A stretch of 64,000 nt of DNA from a bacterium (GTDB taxonomy: Bacteria; Sysuimicrobiota; Sysuimicrobiia; Sysuimicrobiales; Segetimicrobiaceae): the NCBI GenBank assembly GCA_035308905.1, contig DATGFS010000032.1, forward strand, positions 90,469 through 154,468, in the 5' to 3' direction. Positions 17,762 to 26,111 of this stretch are shown here, one piece after another. The notes under the pieces are model-generated. The model had not been told where the DNA came from. It was given only the letters and a program-made list of their open reading frames with translations, and did no database searches. The first letter of the stretch is position 1. Every line of letters begins with the position of its first letter. Both the position numbers and the translations under genes were made by a program.

Positions 17762-18346
17762 CTACGCCGAACGCCGGTGTTTCAGATGGTCCCAGCCGTG
17801 CTTGATCGTCTCCCGGAGGCGCTCCCACATGTTTTCGCCTTCCACGATCCGGTATCCGTGCGAGGCGGCCCACGTCGGGAAGGTCGCCTCTAGGCCCGGC
17901 GCCACGTCGTCCCACGGCCGGCCGATGTAGCGCGGGTCCATCGCCATCGTGTCGGCATACCGGTAGCCGACTTCGTGGTCTTCCCATCGGGCTCCCGAAG
18001 CACCGAAGCGGCGTTCCCACATGCTGCGGTATGCGGGCGCGCGCTCGTCCCACTGTCCCGTCCAGGGATCGACTTCCACGCGCTCGACATCCAGCGCGGC
18101 GTCCCACGCCGCGCGCACGGCATCCTTCACCCGCTCCCATGAGGCGTCGCCGCCGCCGTCCGGCACGTGCCGCGTCAACCATCCAGGATACTCGGCCCGC
18201 AACTCGGCCTCGACATCTTTCCACCGCCGGCCCTCAAACCTCGGGTCGAACACCATCTCGTCGGCGAACTGCTTCGCGGGCGGCGCGTCGTCCGGCATCG
18301 GGCGCGGCGTGCGCTCCGTCTTGGGTGCTGCGTTCCGCTTGGCCAT
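17762..18346 (-). CDS. Hypothetical protein with two WxDV...W repeats (stress-protein type)
   Basis: A 194-residue soluble, acidic, Trp-rich protein without signal sequence. It contains two related units: FDPRFEGRRWKDVEAELRAE with SWERVKDAVRAAWDAA (residues about 33-85) and MDPRYIGRPWDDVAPGLEAT with MWERLRETIKHGWDHL (about 136-190). Between them lies a DERAPAYRSMWERRFG / WEDHEVGYRYA segment. Similar units flank or follow DUF2382 (YsnF/AvaK-type) domains in general-stress proteins of desiccation-tolerant bacteria. I recall this from the family and cannot confirm it here. It is the only gene in its unit, bounded by a palindromic leader and a 38-base hairpin. Confidence 0.75.
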   Translation of the reverse strand: MAKRNAAPKTERTPRPMPDDAPPAKQFADEMVFDPRFEGRRWKDVEAELRAEYPGWLTRHVPDGGGDASWERVKDAVRAAWDAALDVERVEVDPWTGQWDERAPAYRSMWERRFGASGARWEDHEVGYRYADTMAMDPRYIGRPWDDVAPGLEATFPTWAASHGYRIVEGENMWERLRETIKHGWDHLKHRRSA

Positions 18347-18359
18347 CGGAGGCCTCCCC

Positions 18360-18374
18360 GCCGCCTCAGGCGGC
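18360..18374. promoter_or_regulatory. Palindrome in the leader of the stress-type gene
   Basis: GCCGCC-TCA-GGCGGC lies 14 bases upstream of the ATG at 18346. It could be an operator or an mRNA hairpin close to the ribosome site (GGGGAGG is partly next to it). The GC-rich background makes short palindromes common, so support is modest. Confidence 0.25.
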
Positions 18375-18587
18375 GTGCTGTTGCGCTATATGTTGAACTT
18401 ACCCCGGAAGGTGGCCGGCCTCAGCGCGCCGGCAGCCGACAAACTCAGGCCGTGGGCGGGTGAGGTGCCGCCAGGAGCGCGCCGCCCGCGGCGGTCCGTC
18501 AGGGCAGGGGGGCTCTCGCGCCGGGGCGAACCGTGCGGGACCGGCTATCATCCCCATCGGGGCTGTAGGATATGACAACGCGACGGA

Positions 18588-21500
18588 ATGTCTCGGGCGA
18601 TTGAGCCGTCGCCGCGCCCGGCCGCGGCGCGGCGGGGAGGCGTCTCCGATCTTCGGGCGATGAGCGCAGCGCTGCTCGTCTCGTTGGGGACGAGCGCGCT
18701 GGTGATCGCGCTGCACCAGTGGTATCCGTCCCGGGCGTTTACCTTTCTCTATCTGCCCATGGTCGCGGTCCTTGCGTTCCTGGGCGGCCGCGGGCCGGGG
18801 CTGCTCAGCACCCTCGTCAGCCTCCTCGGCGCATGGTTTATCCTTCTCGGACCGGCCCGCGCGGCCTTGGTCGACACCGGGCTCATTGTGTTCGGGGTCA
18901 CGTTCGCGGCCAGCACCTTCGGGCTCAGCGAGGCGATGGTGCGCCTGCGGCGCCGGAGCCAGGCCTCGCGAGACCTCGCGGCGATCGTCGAATCCTCCGA
19001 CGACGCGATCTACGCCAAGTCACTCGATGCCGTGATCCTGACCTGGAACAAGGGCGCGGAGCGGATGTACGGCTATTCGCCCGCCGACGCGATCGGCCGG
19101 CCCGTCGCGATGCTGGCGGCGCCGGGCCACGTGGACGAGATTCCGGCGATCATGCGGCGCCTGGCGGCTGGCGGGCGGATCGAGCGCTACGAGACCGTTC
19201 GAATGAAGAAGGACGGCACGCCGATCGATGTGGCGCTGACGATCTCGCCCGTCCTCGACGACGCCGGCCAGGTCGCCGGCGCCTCCACGATCGCCCGCGA
19301 CATCTCCGAGCGCAAGCGGACCGACCGGCAGCAGCAGTTCTTGATCGAGGCCGGGGACCTCTTCGCTTCCTTCCTCTCGGTCGAGAGTCTGCTCCAAGGC
19401 CTGGCGGCGCTGCTCGTCTCCCGCCTCGCGGACTGGTGCTCGATCGACGTCGTCGACGACGCGGGCGAGCTGCAGACCGTTACGGTGGTGCACCGGGATC
19501 CGGCCAAGGTGGCGCTCGCCCGCCATCTGCAGGACGCGACCGCCACGGATCCGCGCGTCCGGGAAGGGCGGCGGCGGGTGATCGAGACCGGCAGGGCGGA
19601 GCTGCTCGCGGAGATTCCCGACGAACTGCTGGTGCGGTCGGTGACGGATCCCGACACTCTCGCGACCCTGCGGGGGCTGGGGCTGCGATCCTCCATCGCC
19701 GTGCCGCTGACCGCCCGCGGCCGCATCATCGGCGCGATGAGCCTGATCACCGCGGAATCGGGCCTGCGGTACGGTCCCGACGATCTCGCCTTCGCCGAGC
19801 AGATCGCGCACCGCGCGGCGCTGGCCGTCGACAACGCGCGCCTGCACGAAACCGAAGCGGCGTCGCGGCGCACGGCCGAACAGGTCGCCGGCCGGATCGG
19901 CCGGCTGCAGTCCTTTACGGCCGCGCTCTCGGAAGCGCTCACGCCCGAGCAGGTCGGCGACATTACGCTGCGGCAGGTCGCCGATGAGCTCGGCGCGGGC
20001 GCCGCCGCCCTGTGCCTCGCGGGCGACGGCAGCGAACGGCTGACGCTCGTGGCCGCGCGGGGATATTCGGTGGAGCTCGCGGACCGCTGGTGGCGGGAGC
20101 CAGAACGCATCCTGCCGCTCGTCGAGGCGATGCGCCGCGAGCGGGTCGTGTGGTTTCCGTCGTGGGAGGAGTTTCGGACGCAGTATCACGAGGCCGAGCC
20201 GCCGGCAGACCCGGTTCGCCGGGGCGCGCGGGCGGCGGTGCCGCTGATGCTGCACGGCCGTGCGATCGGGGCGATGTACATGAACTTCGCCGACGAGCGC
20301 CGGTTCACGCCTGAGGAACTCGAGTTCATGCTCACCCTCGGCCGGCAGTGCGCACAGGCCGTCGAACGGGCGCGCTTGTACGCGCGGGAGCATCAGGTCG
20401 CCACCACGCTGCAGCGCGCGCTGCTTCCCGCGGACGTGCCCCAGGTCCCGGGCATCCGGGTGGACGCCGCGTACATGGCGGCGACCCGCGCGTCGGACGT
20501 CGGGGGCGACTGGTACGACGTCTTCCGCCTGGGCGACGGCCGGCTGTGCGTCGCGATCGGGGACGTCGTCGGCCACGGTCTCCAGGCCGCGGTGGTCATG
20601 GGGCAGGTCCGCCAGGCGATTCGGACGGCCGCCCTGGAGGGCCACGAGCCGGCCAAGGTCCTGTCGCTGGCCAATCACGTGCTCGCCCTGAACCGGCAGG
20701 AAGGAATGACGACGGCGATCGCCGGCATGTACGATCCGCTGGCGATGACGTTCACGTATGCCGTGGCGGGGCATCCGGCGCCGATCGTCGCCGACGGCGG
20801 GCAGGTCGTGACGCTCACCTCGGGCGGCCTGCCGCTCGGATTCCTGGACGCCGGGGCCCTGCCGACCTGGACCGTCCAGCTGACGCCCGGCGCGCTGCTC
20901 GTTCTCTACACCGACGGCCTGATCGAATTCGACCGGGACGCCGCGGCCGGCCACGCCGCGCTCCTCACCGCGATTCAGACGGAACAGGGGGACGCGTCGC
21001 CGGACCCCGCGCACCGGATCCTCGATCGGATGCTCTCCGGCACGCAGGCCCGCGACGACATCGCGATCGTCGCGGTGGCGCTCGCCCCGGGCCCCCTCGA
21101 TCGCCTCGAGGTGACGCTGCCGGCCGAACCCTCAAGCCTGCGGCTCGTGCGGCAGGCGGTGGCGCAGCTTTCCGCCGGCGTCGGGTTGGACCGGCGCCGC
21201 GCGTTTGACCTCAACGTCGCCGTGGGCGAGGCCGTCAACAACGTCGTCGAGCACGCCTACGGCGCCGCCTCGGGGACGGTCAAGCTGCGCGCCTACCGCG
21301 ACGACTCGGTGCTGCGGGTCGAAGTAGAAGACACGGGCCGGTGGCGCCCCGATCGGCCGGACAACCCCGGCGGCCGCGGCTTCAATCTAATGCGCGCGCT
21401 GACCGACGGCGTCCACGTCGTCACCGGCGAGCACGGCACGATCGTGCGGCTGACGGTGCGGCTGCAACCGGCCCATGCCGTCATGAGCGCGGCCACCGCC

Positions 21501-22016
21501 TATGCCCCTCCCGGGCCGTCCGCTCCTGCCGCTGCCCGGCCCCCGGCCGTCGCAGCGCCGCCGGAAGAGCCGGCGGCCGCGGCGCCGCCCGACCCCGCGG
21601 AGTTCCTCCCCGCGCCCCTCATCGAGGTGCACGAGGACGGTCCTCGCCAGCCGTCGGCGGAGACGCTCGGCGGCGCGCAGATCGAGGTGCGGGTTGAAGA
21701 CGGCGCGCCCGTCGTGGCGCCGACCGGCGATCTGGATCTTTCCAACGCCGCCCGATTCCTGGAAGCGCTGGAGCGCGTCGCAGCGACCGCGCAGGGCCTC
21801 ATCGTCGTCACCTTGGAGGGCGTCTCGTACTTTGACAGTCAGGGCGTGCGGGCGCTGCTCCGCGCGCAGCAGCGGCTCGCCGCCTCGCGCTGCCGGCTCG
21901 CGATCGTCGCGCCGGCCGGCTCAACGATCCGCCGCCTGATCGACGTCGCCGGACTCGGCGCCGCGCTCCCGCTGTTCGACACGGTGGAAGACGCGATTGC
22001 CAGGCGCGCCACGTGA
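18588..22016 (+). CDS. Membrane multi-domain partner-switching regulator: PAS-GAF-GAF-SpoIIE phosphatase-HATPase-STAS
   Basis: A 1142-residue signalling protein. Residues about 26-115 hold hydrophobic segments resembling the DUF4118/KdpD-type membrane domain. About 125-243 is a PAS domain (ESSDDAIYAKSLDAVILTWN, ending ISERKRT). About 250-420 and 435-598 are two GAF domains. About 605-830 is a SpoIIE/PP2C serine phosphatase with the metal residues D641 (GGDWYDVF), D659 (GDVVGHG) and the late DD. About 840-960 is a GHKL ATPase of RsbW type (EAVNNVVEHAY N-box, DTG, GRGFNLM). A Pro/Ala linker leads to a STAS domain with a phosphorylatable-type serine, S1084, in FDSQG. All three parts of a partner-switch are thus fused. 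ATG 18588 is taken as start. ATG 18660 is possible. Confidence 0.88.
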   Translation: MSRAIEPSPRPAAARRGGVSDLRAMSAALLVSLGTSALVIALHQWYPSRAFTFLYLPMVAVLAFLGGRGPGLLSTLVSLLGAWFILLGPARAALVDTGLIVFGVTFAASTFGLSEAMVRLRRRSQASRDLAAIVESSDDAIYAKSLDAVILTWNKGAERMYGYSPADAIGRPVAMLAAPGHVDEIPAIMRRLAAGGRIERYETVRMKKDGTPIDVALTISPVLDDAGQVAGASTIARDISERKRTDRQQQFLIEAGDLFASFLSVESLLQGLAALLVSRLADWCSIDVVDDAGELQTVTVVHRDPAKVALARHLQDATATDPRVREGRRRVIETGRAELLAEIPDELLVRSVTDPDTLATLRGLGLRSSIAVPLTARGRIIGAMSLITAESGLRYGPDDLAFAEQIAHRAALAVDNARLHETEAASRRTAEQVAGRIGRLQSFTAALSEALTPEQVGDITLRQVADELGAGAAALCLAGDGSERLTLVAARGYSVELADRWWREPERILPLVEAMRRERVVWFPSWEEFRTQYHEAEPPADPVRRGARAAVPLMLHGRAIGAMYMNFADERRFTPEELEFMLTLGRQCAQAVERARLYAREHQVATTLQRALLPADVPQVPGIRVDAAYMAATRASDVGGDWYDVFRLGDGRLCVAIGDVVGHGLQAAVVMGQVRQAIRTAALEGHEPAKVLSLANHVLALNRQEGMTTAIAGMYDPLAMTFTYAVAGHPAPIVADGGQVVTLTSGGLPLGFLDAGALPTWTVQLTPGALLVLYTDGLIEFDRDAAAGHAALLTAIQTEQGDASPDPAHRILDRMLSGTQARDDIAIVAVALAPGPLDRLEVTLPAEPSSLRLVRQAVAQLSAGVGLDRRRAFDLNVAVGEAVNNVVEHAYGAASGTVKLRAYRDDSVLRVEVEDTGRWRPDRPDNPGGRGFNLMRALTDGVHVVTGEHGTIVRLTVRLQPAHAVMSAATAYAPPGPSAPAAARPPAVAAPPEEPAAAAPPDPAEFLPAPLIEVHEDGPRQPSAETLGGAQIEVRVEDGAPVVAPTGDLDLSNAARFLEALERVAATAQGLIVVTLEGVSYFDSQGVRALLRAQQRLAASRCRLAIVAPAGSTIRRLIDVAGLGAALPLFDTVEDAIARRAT

Positions 22017-22024
22017 CAAATATG

Positions 22025-22059
22025 AGGCCCGCGACGCCTTGCGGCGCCGCGGGCCTTTG
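22025..22059 (+). terminator. Strong rho-independent-type hairpin
   Basis: Eight bases after the stop of the large regulator gene, AGGCCCGCG pairs exactly with CGCGGGCCT, and an inner CGCC/GGCG stem closes a TTGC loop. A short T-rich tail (TTTGTGG) follows on the plus strand. This should end the regulator's transcript and shields the opposite-strand genes beyond. Confidence 0.8.
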
Positions 22060-22080
22060 TGGTTAGACCGCCTTATCGTT

Positions 22081-22149
22081 TTACTGAATGATCAGGTGGC
22101 CAGTTGCCCACATCGCCAGTCCGGCGAGCAGAAGCAGCGCAAGAAGCAT
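22081..22149 (-). CDS. 22-residue hydrophobic membrane peptide ORF
   Basis: Read leftwards from ATG 22149, 22 codons encode MLLALLLLAGLAMWATGHLI followed by IQ and TAA: one uninterrupted membrane helix with a His near its end. An AGGAGGT ribosome site lies seven bases before the ATG, as good as any in the window. The ORF sits alone in the 244-base gap between the terminator of the regulator gene and the 3' end of the metal-uptake operon, and is read in the same direction as that operon. I know no family for it. It resembles the single-helix accessory peptides of transport or respiratory complexes only in form. Confidence 0.55.
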   Translation of the reverse strand: MLLALLLLAGLAMWATGHLIIQ

Positions 22150-22260
22150 TGTCTTACCTCCTCTCGCTTTCCGACTCCACCCGCACTTGTTTTTCCCAAT
22201 GCAAACACGAACATCATATGGATATTGTGAAGATTCGAGACACCGAACGGGGTTTCGCCC

Positions 22261-23115
22261 CTAGCCGGCGGACCCGGTCGAGGTTTCATGGTGGCCGGCC
22301 GGCGTCCGCGGCATCGCACGGTGGACGGGGCCGAGCCATCGCGCAACGAGATACGCGCCGAGACTGAACGTCGGGACAAAAAAGCTGACGGGCCACGACG
22401 TGTACACGGCGCAGACGATCCCGCCGAGCGTCGCCCCCAGCGCGATCAGCACGCTGTACAGCGTGACGCGCACCGGATGCAGGGTGAGCCGCTGCGCGGT
22501 GCCCGCCGGGGCGATCAGCAGCGTGAGGACCAGCAGCACGCCGATAACCTGGACCGTCACGGTCACCGCGAGAGCCAGCACCAGCAGGAACAGCGTGGAC
22601 AGCAGGCGGACCGGCACCCCGCGCGCGTCGGCGACCTCCGGATCGATGCTCGCGAATCGCAGCGGCCGGCCGATCACGGCCAGCGCGCCGAGCGCAATCG
22701 CCCCGACGACCGCCGCCCGGACCACGTCGTCCGGACCGACGGCGAGAATCGAGCCGAAAAGGATGCTGAAGGCCTCGGTCGAGTAGGTCCGGTACAGAGT
22801 GAGGAACAGCACGCCGGTGCCCGTCGAGAACGCCAGCACGCTGCCGATCGCGATGTCGCGCTCACGAAGCCGGACGCCGAGCGCCCCGAAGCCGATCGCG
22901 GCGAGGAAACTGGCGCCGAGCACGCCCACTTCCACCGGCAGCCGCAGGAACACCGCGCCCGCGGCGCCGGCGAACGACACCTCTGCCAGACCGTGCACCC
23001 CGAACCCCTGGTTTCGGAGGGTCACAAACGGCGCGACGCAGCCGGCCACGATGGCGGTGATGGCGCCCGCGATCAGCGCGTTGTGGACGAAGGCATACTG
23101 CCACAGCGAAGTCAT
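22261..23115 (-). CDS. znuB: Zinc/manganese ABC transporter permease, ABC-3 (ZnuB/MntB) family
   Basis: A 284-residue inner-membrane channel subunit with eight or so hydrophobic segments and the family's typical openings AGCVAPFVTLRNQGFGVHGL and LAEVSFAGAAGAVFL. Later come FGSILAVGPDDVV and VIGVLLVLTLLIAPAGTAQ, both hallmarks of ABC-3 permeases. It is the last gene of the leftward regulator-binding protein-ATPase-permease operon. Its ATG overlaps the ATPase stop as ATGA. GGGGCGAAACCCC, a short hairpin, directly follows its TAG. Zinc is the likelier ion because the operon starts with a Fur-family gene and a matching operator, but manganese is not excluded. Confidence 0.9.
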   Translation of the reverse strand: MTSLWQYAFVHNALIAGAITAIVAGCVAPFVTLRNQGFGVHGLAEVSFAGAAGAVFLRLPVEVGVLGASFLAAIGFGALGVRLRERDIAIGSVLAFSTGTGVLFLTLYRTYSTEAFSILFGSILAVGPDDVVRAAVVGAIALGALAVIGRPLRFASIDPEVADARGVPVRLLSTLFLLVLALAVTVTVQVIGVLLVLTLLIAPAGTAQRLTLHPVRVTLYSVLIALGATLGGIVCAVYTSWPVSFFVPTFSLGAYLVARWLGPVHRAMPRTPAGHHETSTGSAG

Positions 23116-23942
23116 GCGTGCGCGCCGTGTCCGGCGCCGTCGAGCGCCGGTTCGAGTTCGTGGGCGCCGAGATCGGCCCCGAGGATTACCAGCCGGCCCG
23201 CGTGACGCAGCACTTCCACCGGCGCGTCGTAGAGCCGGCTGAGCGAGTCAGCGGTCAGCACCTGATCGACCGCACCGAGGGCCCACCGGCGCCGCGCCAG
23301 CAGCAGCACCCGATCGACGGCCGGCAGCACCGGGTTGATGTCGTGGGTGACGAAGACGACCGTCGCGCCCCGGCGGCGGTTCCAGTCCGAGATCTGCTCG
23401 ACGACGGCCCGCTGGTAGTAGAGGTCGAGGCTCTGCAGCGGCTCGTCGCAGAGCAAGAGCCCCGGCGACGCGACCAAGGCCTGGGCGATCCTGAGGCGCT
23501 GCTGTTCGCCGCCCGACAGGCGGCCGACCGGGGTGTCCGCGTACGACCGCGCGCCGACCAGGTCCAGCGCGTCGTCGATGCGCGCGGCCGACGCGCGGGT
23601 GCGGAGCGACGGTCCCCAGCGGTGCCCGTCCAGTCCGAAGCCGACGAGGTCGCGGCCCAGCACCGGCAGGTCGGGATCGATCGCGCGGTACTGCGCCACG
23701 TAGCCGACGTGTGGATCGCCCCGGCGCGGCGGGCGGCCGTCGATCCACACGGAGCCGGAGGTCAGCCGCTGCAGGCCGAGCAGCACGCGCAGGAGCGACG
23801 TCTTGCCCGCGCCGTTCGGACCCAGCACGACGAGAAACTCGCCGCGCGGCACGGTGAAGGTCAAATCCTCCCAGAGCCGGCGCCGGCCGAGTGCGAGCGT
23901 CGCCGACTGCGCCGCGATTGCCGTGTCAGGCGCAGAGATCAT
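23112..23942 (-). CDS. znuC: Zinc/manganese ABC transporter ATP-binding protein (ZnuC-like)
   Basis: A 276-residue cytosolic ATPase that drives metal import with the ZnuB-like permease. Walker A VVLGPNGAGKTSLL (about residues 39-52), Q-loop VGYVAQYRAIDPD, signature LSGGEQQRLRIAQAL, Walker B GLLLCDEPLQSLDL and the switch histidine in FVTHDINP are all present. It overlaps the binding-protein gene and the permease gene by 4 bases each (ATGA), so the three transporter parts are made in fixed order. Confidence 0.93.
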   Translation of the reverse strand: MISAPDTAIAAQSATLALGRRRLWEDLTFTVPRGEFLVVLGPNGAGKTSLLRVLLGLQRLTSGSVWIDGRPPRRGDPHVGYVAQYRAIDPDLPVLGRDLVGFGLDGHRWGPSLRTRASAARIDDALDLVGARSYADTPVGRLSGGEQQRLRIAQALVASPGLLLCDEPLQSLDLYYQRAVVEQISDWNRRRGATVVFVTHDINPVLPAVDRVLLLARRRWALGAVDQVLTADSLSRLYDAPVEVLRHAGRLVILGADLGAHELEPALDGAGHGAHA

Positions 23943-24859
23943 TTCTTCGCGACGGCCCGCTCGATCTCGTCCAGCTGCTTGAGCATCCAGCGCTGATAGC
24001 TCAACCCGGGCGGGAGAGTTTCAGAGACGCCGACGACCGGCACGCCCAGCCGCCCGGCGTCCTTTCTGATTCGTTCCGTCACGGGGCTGACCGTCTGGAC
24101 GTTGTAGATCAGCACCTTGATCGCATGCTTGCGGATCTGATCCTGCATCTCGGCGATCGCCCGCGCCGGAGGATCCTCGCCCTCTTCGACCGCCTTTTGG
24201 AATGCCATGGGCGTGATGACCTTCCAATCGAGCGCATCAGCCAGATTGCCGAAGATCGGCTCCGTGGCGCCGACCGCCGTGCCGGGGAGCCGGGCGCGCA
24301 GCGACGCGACTCTATCTGTAAACGGCTTGTACGATGCTTCGAACAGCAGCAGCCGGTTGTGGTACGACTTCGCGTTGGCGGCGTCGACGCGAACGAAGAA
24401 GTCCGTGACCGCGCGGGCGAATTTCGGGACGACCGTCGGATCGTACCAGATGTGCCAGTTGTCGCCTTCCTTCTTTCCGACGAGGTGGGCGACGTCCTTA
24501 ACTTCCCGCTGCGGGTTCGGCGCCGCCTTGATCAGCTTCGGCATGAAGCCGTCGTAGCCCAGTCCGTTGATGATCACGAGCCGCGCCCGGCCGATCGCGG
24601 CCATGTCGCGCATGCTGCTCTCGTATTCGTGCGGATCCACGTTCGGATCGCTGATGATGCTGGTCAGCAGGACGCGGTCGCCGGCGATCTGCCCGACGAC
24701 GTCGCCGTAGAAGTTTTCCGCGGCGACCACCGGAATTTTGGCCGGCGCGGCCGCCGCCCGCGCGGCCCACCGCGCGCCGCCGGCCCGGCCCGCCAGCACG
24801 ATCGCGCCGAGCCCCGCCGCGCCGGTGAGCAGTGTGCGCCGGCTGATGCGATGTGTCAT
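23939..24859 (-). CDS. znuA: Metal ABC transporter substrate-binding protein (ZnuA/TroA family), Tat-exported
   Basis: A 306-residue metal-binding lipocalin-free TroA-type protein. MTHRISRRTLLTGAAGLGA is a twin-arginine signal. Metal-ligand positions include the His in VDPHEYESS and the His in NWHIWYDPTVV. At the third site most ZnuA/MntA proteins have a His, but here the segment reads GATEPIFGNLADAL, with Glu. The His-rich loop common in zinc SBPs is absent. The longer frame starts at 24883, but ATG 24859 overlaps the regulator stop as ATGA and leads straight into the signal, so it is preferred. Metal identity is inferred from the Zur-like operator. Confidence 0.9.
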   Translation of the reverse strand: MTHRISRRTLLTGAAGLGAIVLAGRAGGARWAARAAAAPAKIPVVAAENFYGDVVGQIAGDRVLLTSIISDPNVDPHEYESSMRDMAAIGRARLVIINGLGYDGFMPKLIKAAPNPQREVKDVAHLVGKKEGDNWHIWYDPTVVPKFARAVTDFFVRVDAANAKSYHNRLLLFEASYKPFTDRVASLRARLPGTAVGATEPIFGNLADALDWKVITPMAFQKAVEEGEDPPARAIAEMQDQIRKHAIKVLIYNVQTVSPVTERIRKDAGRLGVPVVGVSETLPPGLSYQRWMLKQLDEIERAVAKK

Positions 24860-25275
24860 ACGGCCTGCTGGCACGCCTGGCACAACCCCAGCAGGTCGAG
24901 GCGATGCCCCTGCACCAGAAACCCCGTGCCCCGCAGCCGCTTCCCGGCGAGCGTGTCCAGCAGGCAGCCGTCTGTGGCTTCGATCGTCCCGCAGCGCTGG
25001 CAGATGGTGTGGTCATGGTGGCGGTCCGCCAACCCGAAGTGGGCGACGCCGCGGATGTCGACCTGCTCGACGAGGCCGGCGTCCCGCATCCGTTCGAGGA
25101 TGCGATAGGCCGTGACCAGCCCGAGCCCGGCCGTTCGCCGCTGCGCGCGCCGCCAGAGATTCTGACAGGTGGCAAGATGACGCCCGGTGGCGAGCGTTTC
25201 GAGGACGGCGACTCGCTGCGGCGTGACGCGGAGGCCGGCGCGGCGGAGGAGCATGTGAAGACGATCGCGGGACAA
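24856..25275 (-). CDS. zur: Fur-family metal regulator, probably Zur
   Basis: A 139-residue repressor with an N-terminal winged helix (GLRVTPQRVAVLETLATG, then LGLVTAYRILERMRDAGLV) and the dimerisation/metal domain (VAHFGLADRHHDHTICQRCG, with a late CQAC). CQRC and CQAC are the structural zinc cysteines, and HHDH is the regulatory metal site. It heads the znuACB-like operon, so it controls its own synthesis and that of the importer. TTG start at 25275, supported by GGAGGT seven bases upstream. An ATG seven codons in (25254) lacks such a site. Zur is favoured over Fur or Mur by the linked transporter. Confidence 0.88.
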   Translation of the reverse strand: MSRDRLHMLLRRAGLRVTPQRVAVLETLATGRHLATCQNLWRRAQRRTAGLGLVTAYRILERMRDAGLVEQVDIRGVAHFGLADRHHDHTICQRCGTIEATDGCLLDTLAGKRLRGTGFLVQGHRLDLLGLCQACQQAV

Positions 25276-25324
25276 CCCGCACCTCCATTTGGTAGTCAGT
25301 TGCTTCCGCTATCGAATTGCTTAT

Positions 25325-25337
25325 GATAATGATTATC
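25325..25337. promoter_or_regulatory. Fur/Zur-type operator
   Basis: GATAAT-G-ATTATC is a perfect 6-1-6 palindrome in an A/T-rich island (TTATGATAATGATTATCGTT) that stands out from the GC-rich surroundings. It lies 50 bases upstream of the TTG start of the Fur-family gene, where a promoter for the metal operon is expected. The core matches the GATAATNATTATC style of Fur-family boxes, so the operon is probably autorepressed when metal is plentiful. Confidence 0.75.
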
Positions 25338-25396
25338 GTTTACGCGAGACCACCATACCGAGACAGACAACGCGCTGTCAAGGGCGGAGCCGGGCG

Positions 25397-26023
25397 CTAC
25401 GGGTTCGAGGTGACGAACACGCCGAGCGTGTCGCTGTGGGCCAGGTCTTCCTGCGATCCGGTGTACACGGTCGTGGCGAGGCGGACCCACACAGCCTTGC
25501 CGCCGGTCCGGTCGAGCCGCAGGATCGTCGTGGCGTGCGCCGCGTACCGCAGCACCACGGTGACCGGACCGCGCAGGGCCGCCGGGGCGCCGGACGCGTC
25601 GTAGACGACGTCCATCCGGTACGCGTTCCCGTCGAAGCGCCGCCCGGGCGGCGGCGGCGCGAGCGTGTCCGGATCGAGCGGCGCGAGCGTCACCCGTGCG
25701 CGCGTCTCACCGGACTGCGGCGCGACCACGTTGGCGGGCAGGGTGAGGGTCGCCTGGAGATCGTCGGTCGCGAACTCCGCGGGGATGGAACCGCCGGCCT
25801 GAAGCGGCAGGAACGTGGTGTAGGGCTTCGGCTGTTCGTTGTCGGCCGCCCGCCCGGCCGGCGGGTGGATCCACCGGTAGGGCGACTGAGGCATGAGGCC
25901 GTCGTACAACGTGCGGCCGTGGGGGGACGGCGGCATCACCGCGACGGCCGCGAGATACGCGGCGATCGCGGCGATGCCGGGGAGGAGCACACGGCGCCAC
26001 GGCGTTCGGTGCGGACGCATCAT
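25397..26023 (-). CDS. Hypothetical exported or membrane-anchored protein
   Basis: A 208-residue protein with a basic N-terminus and one hydrophobic segment (VLLPGIAAIAAYLAAVAVM, about residues 12-30), then an extracytoplasmic domain that looks all-beta and Pro-rich (SPYRWIHPPAG, ATLTLPANVVAPQSGETRAR, APPPPGRRFDGNAYRMDVV). I recognise no family. The frame extends much further upstream. The start is placed at ATGATG (26023/26020), which follows GAGAGGA and leads into the hydrophobic segment. The gene is divergent from the cyclophilin gene and ends just before the metal-operon control region. Confidence 0.7.
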   Translation of the reverse strand: MMRPHRTPWRRVLLPGIAAIAAYLAAVAVMPPSPHGRTLYDGLMPQSPYRWIHPPAGRAADNEQPKPYTTFLPLQAGGSIPAEFATDDLQATLTLPANVVAPQSGETRARVTLAPLDPDTLAPPPPGRRFDGNAYRMDVVYDASGAPAALRGPVTVVLRYAAHATTILRLDRTGGKAVWVRLATTVYTGSQEDLAHSDTLGVFVTSNP

Positions 26024-26111
26024 TCCTCTCACGTTACTACGTTTGCCGCGGGCGAGGCGCTTCTCCCGCTGTTCATGCCGGAAGGAACGGCGCCGTTTCC
26101 GTCGGAAGCAG

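Noticed and set aside
19020..21014. 664-codon antisense frame within the large regulator
   Set aside because: The opposite strand encodes PAS, GAF and SpoIIE domains with intact motifs, so this frame is a shadow.
22250..22263. GGGG-TTTCG-CCCC hairpin at the end of znuB as a terminator
   Set aside because: The stem is only four to five pairs and no T-run follows in the direction of transcription, so I do not list it as a terminator.
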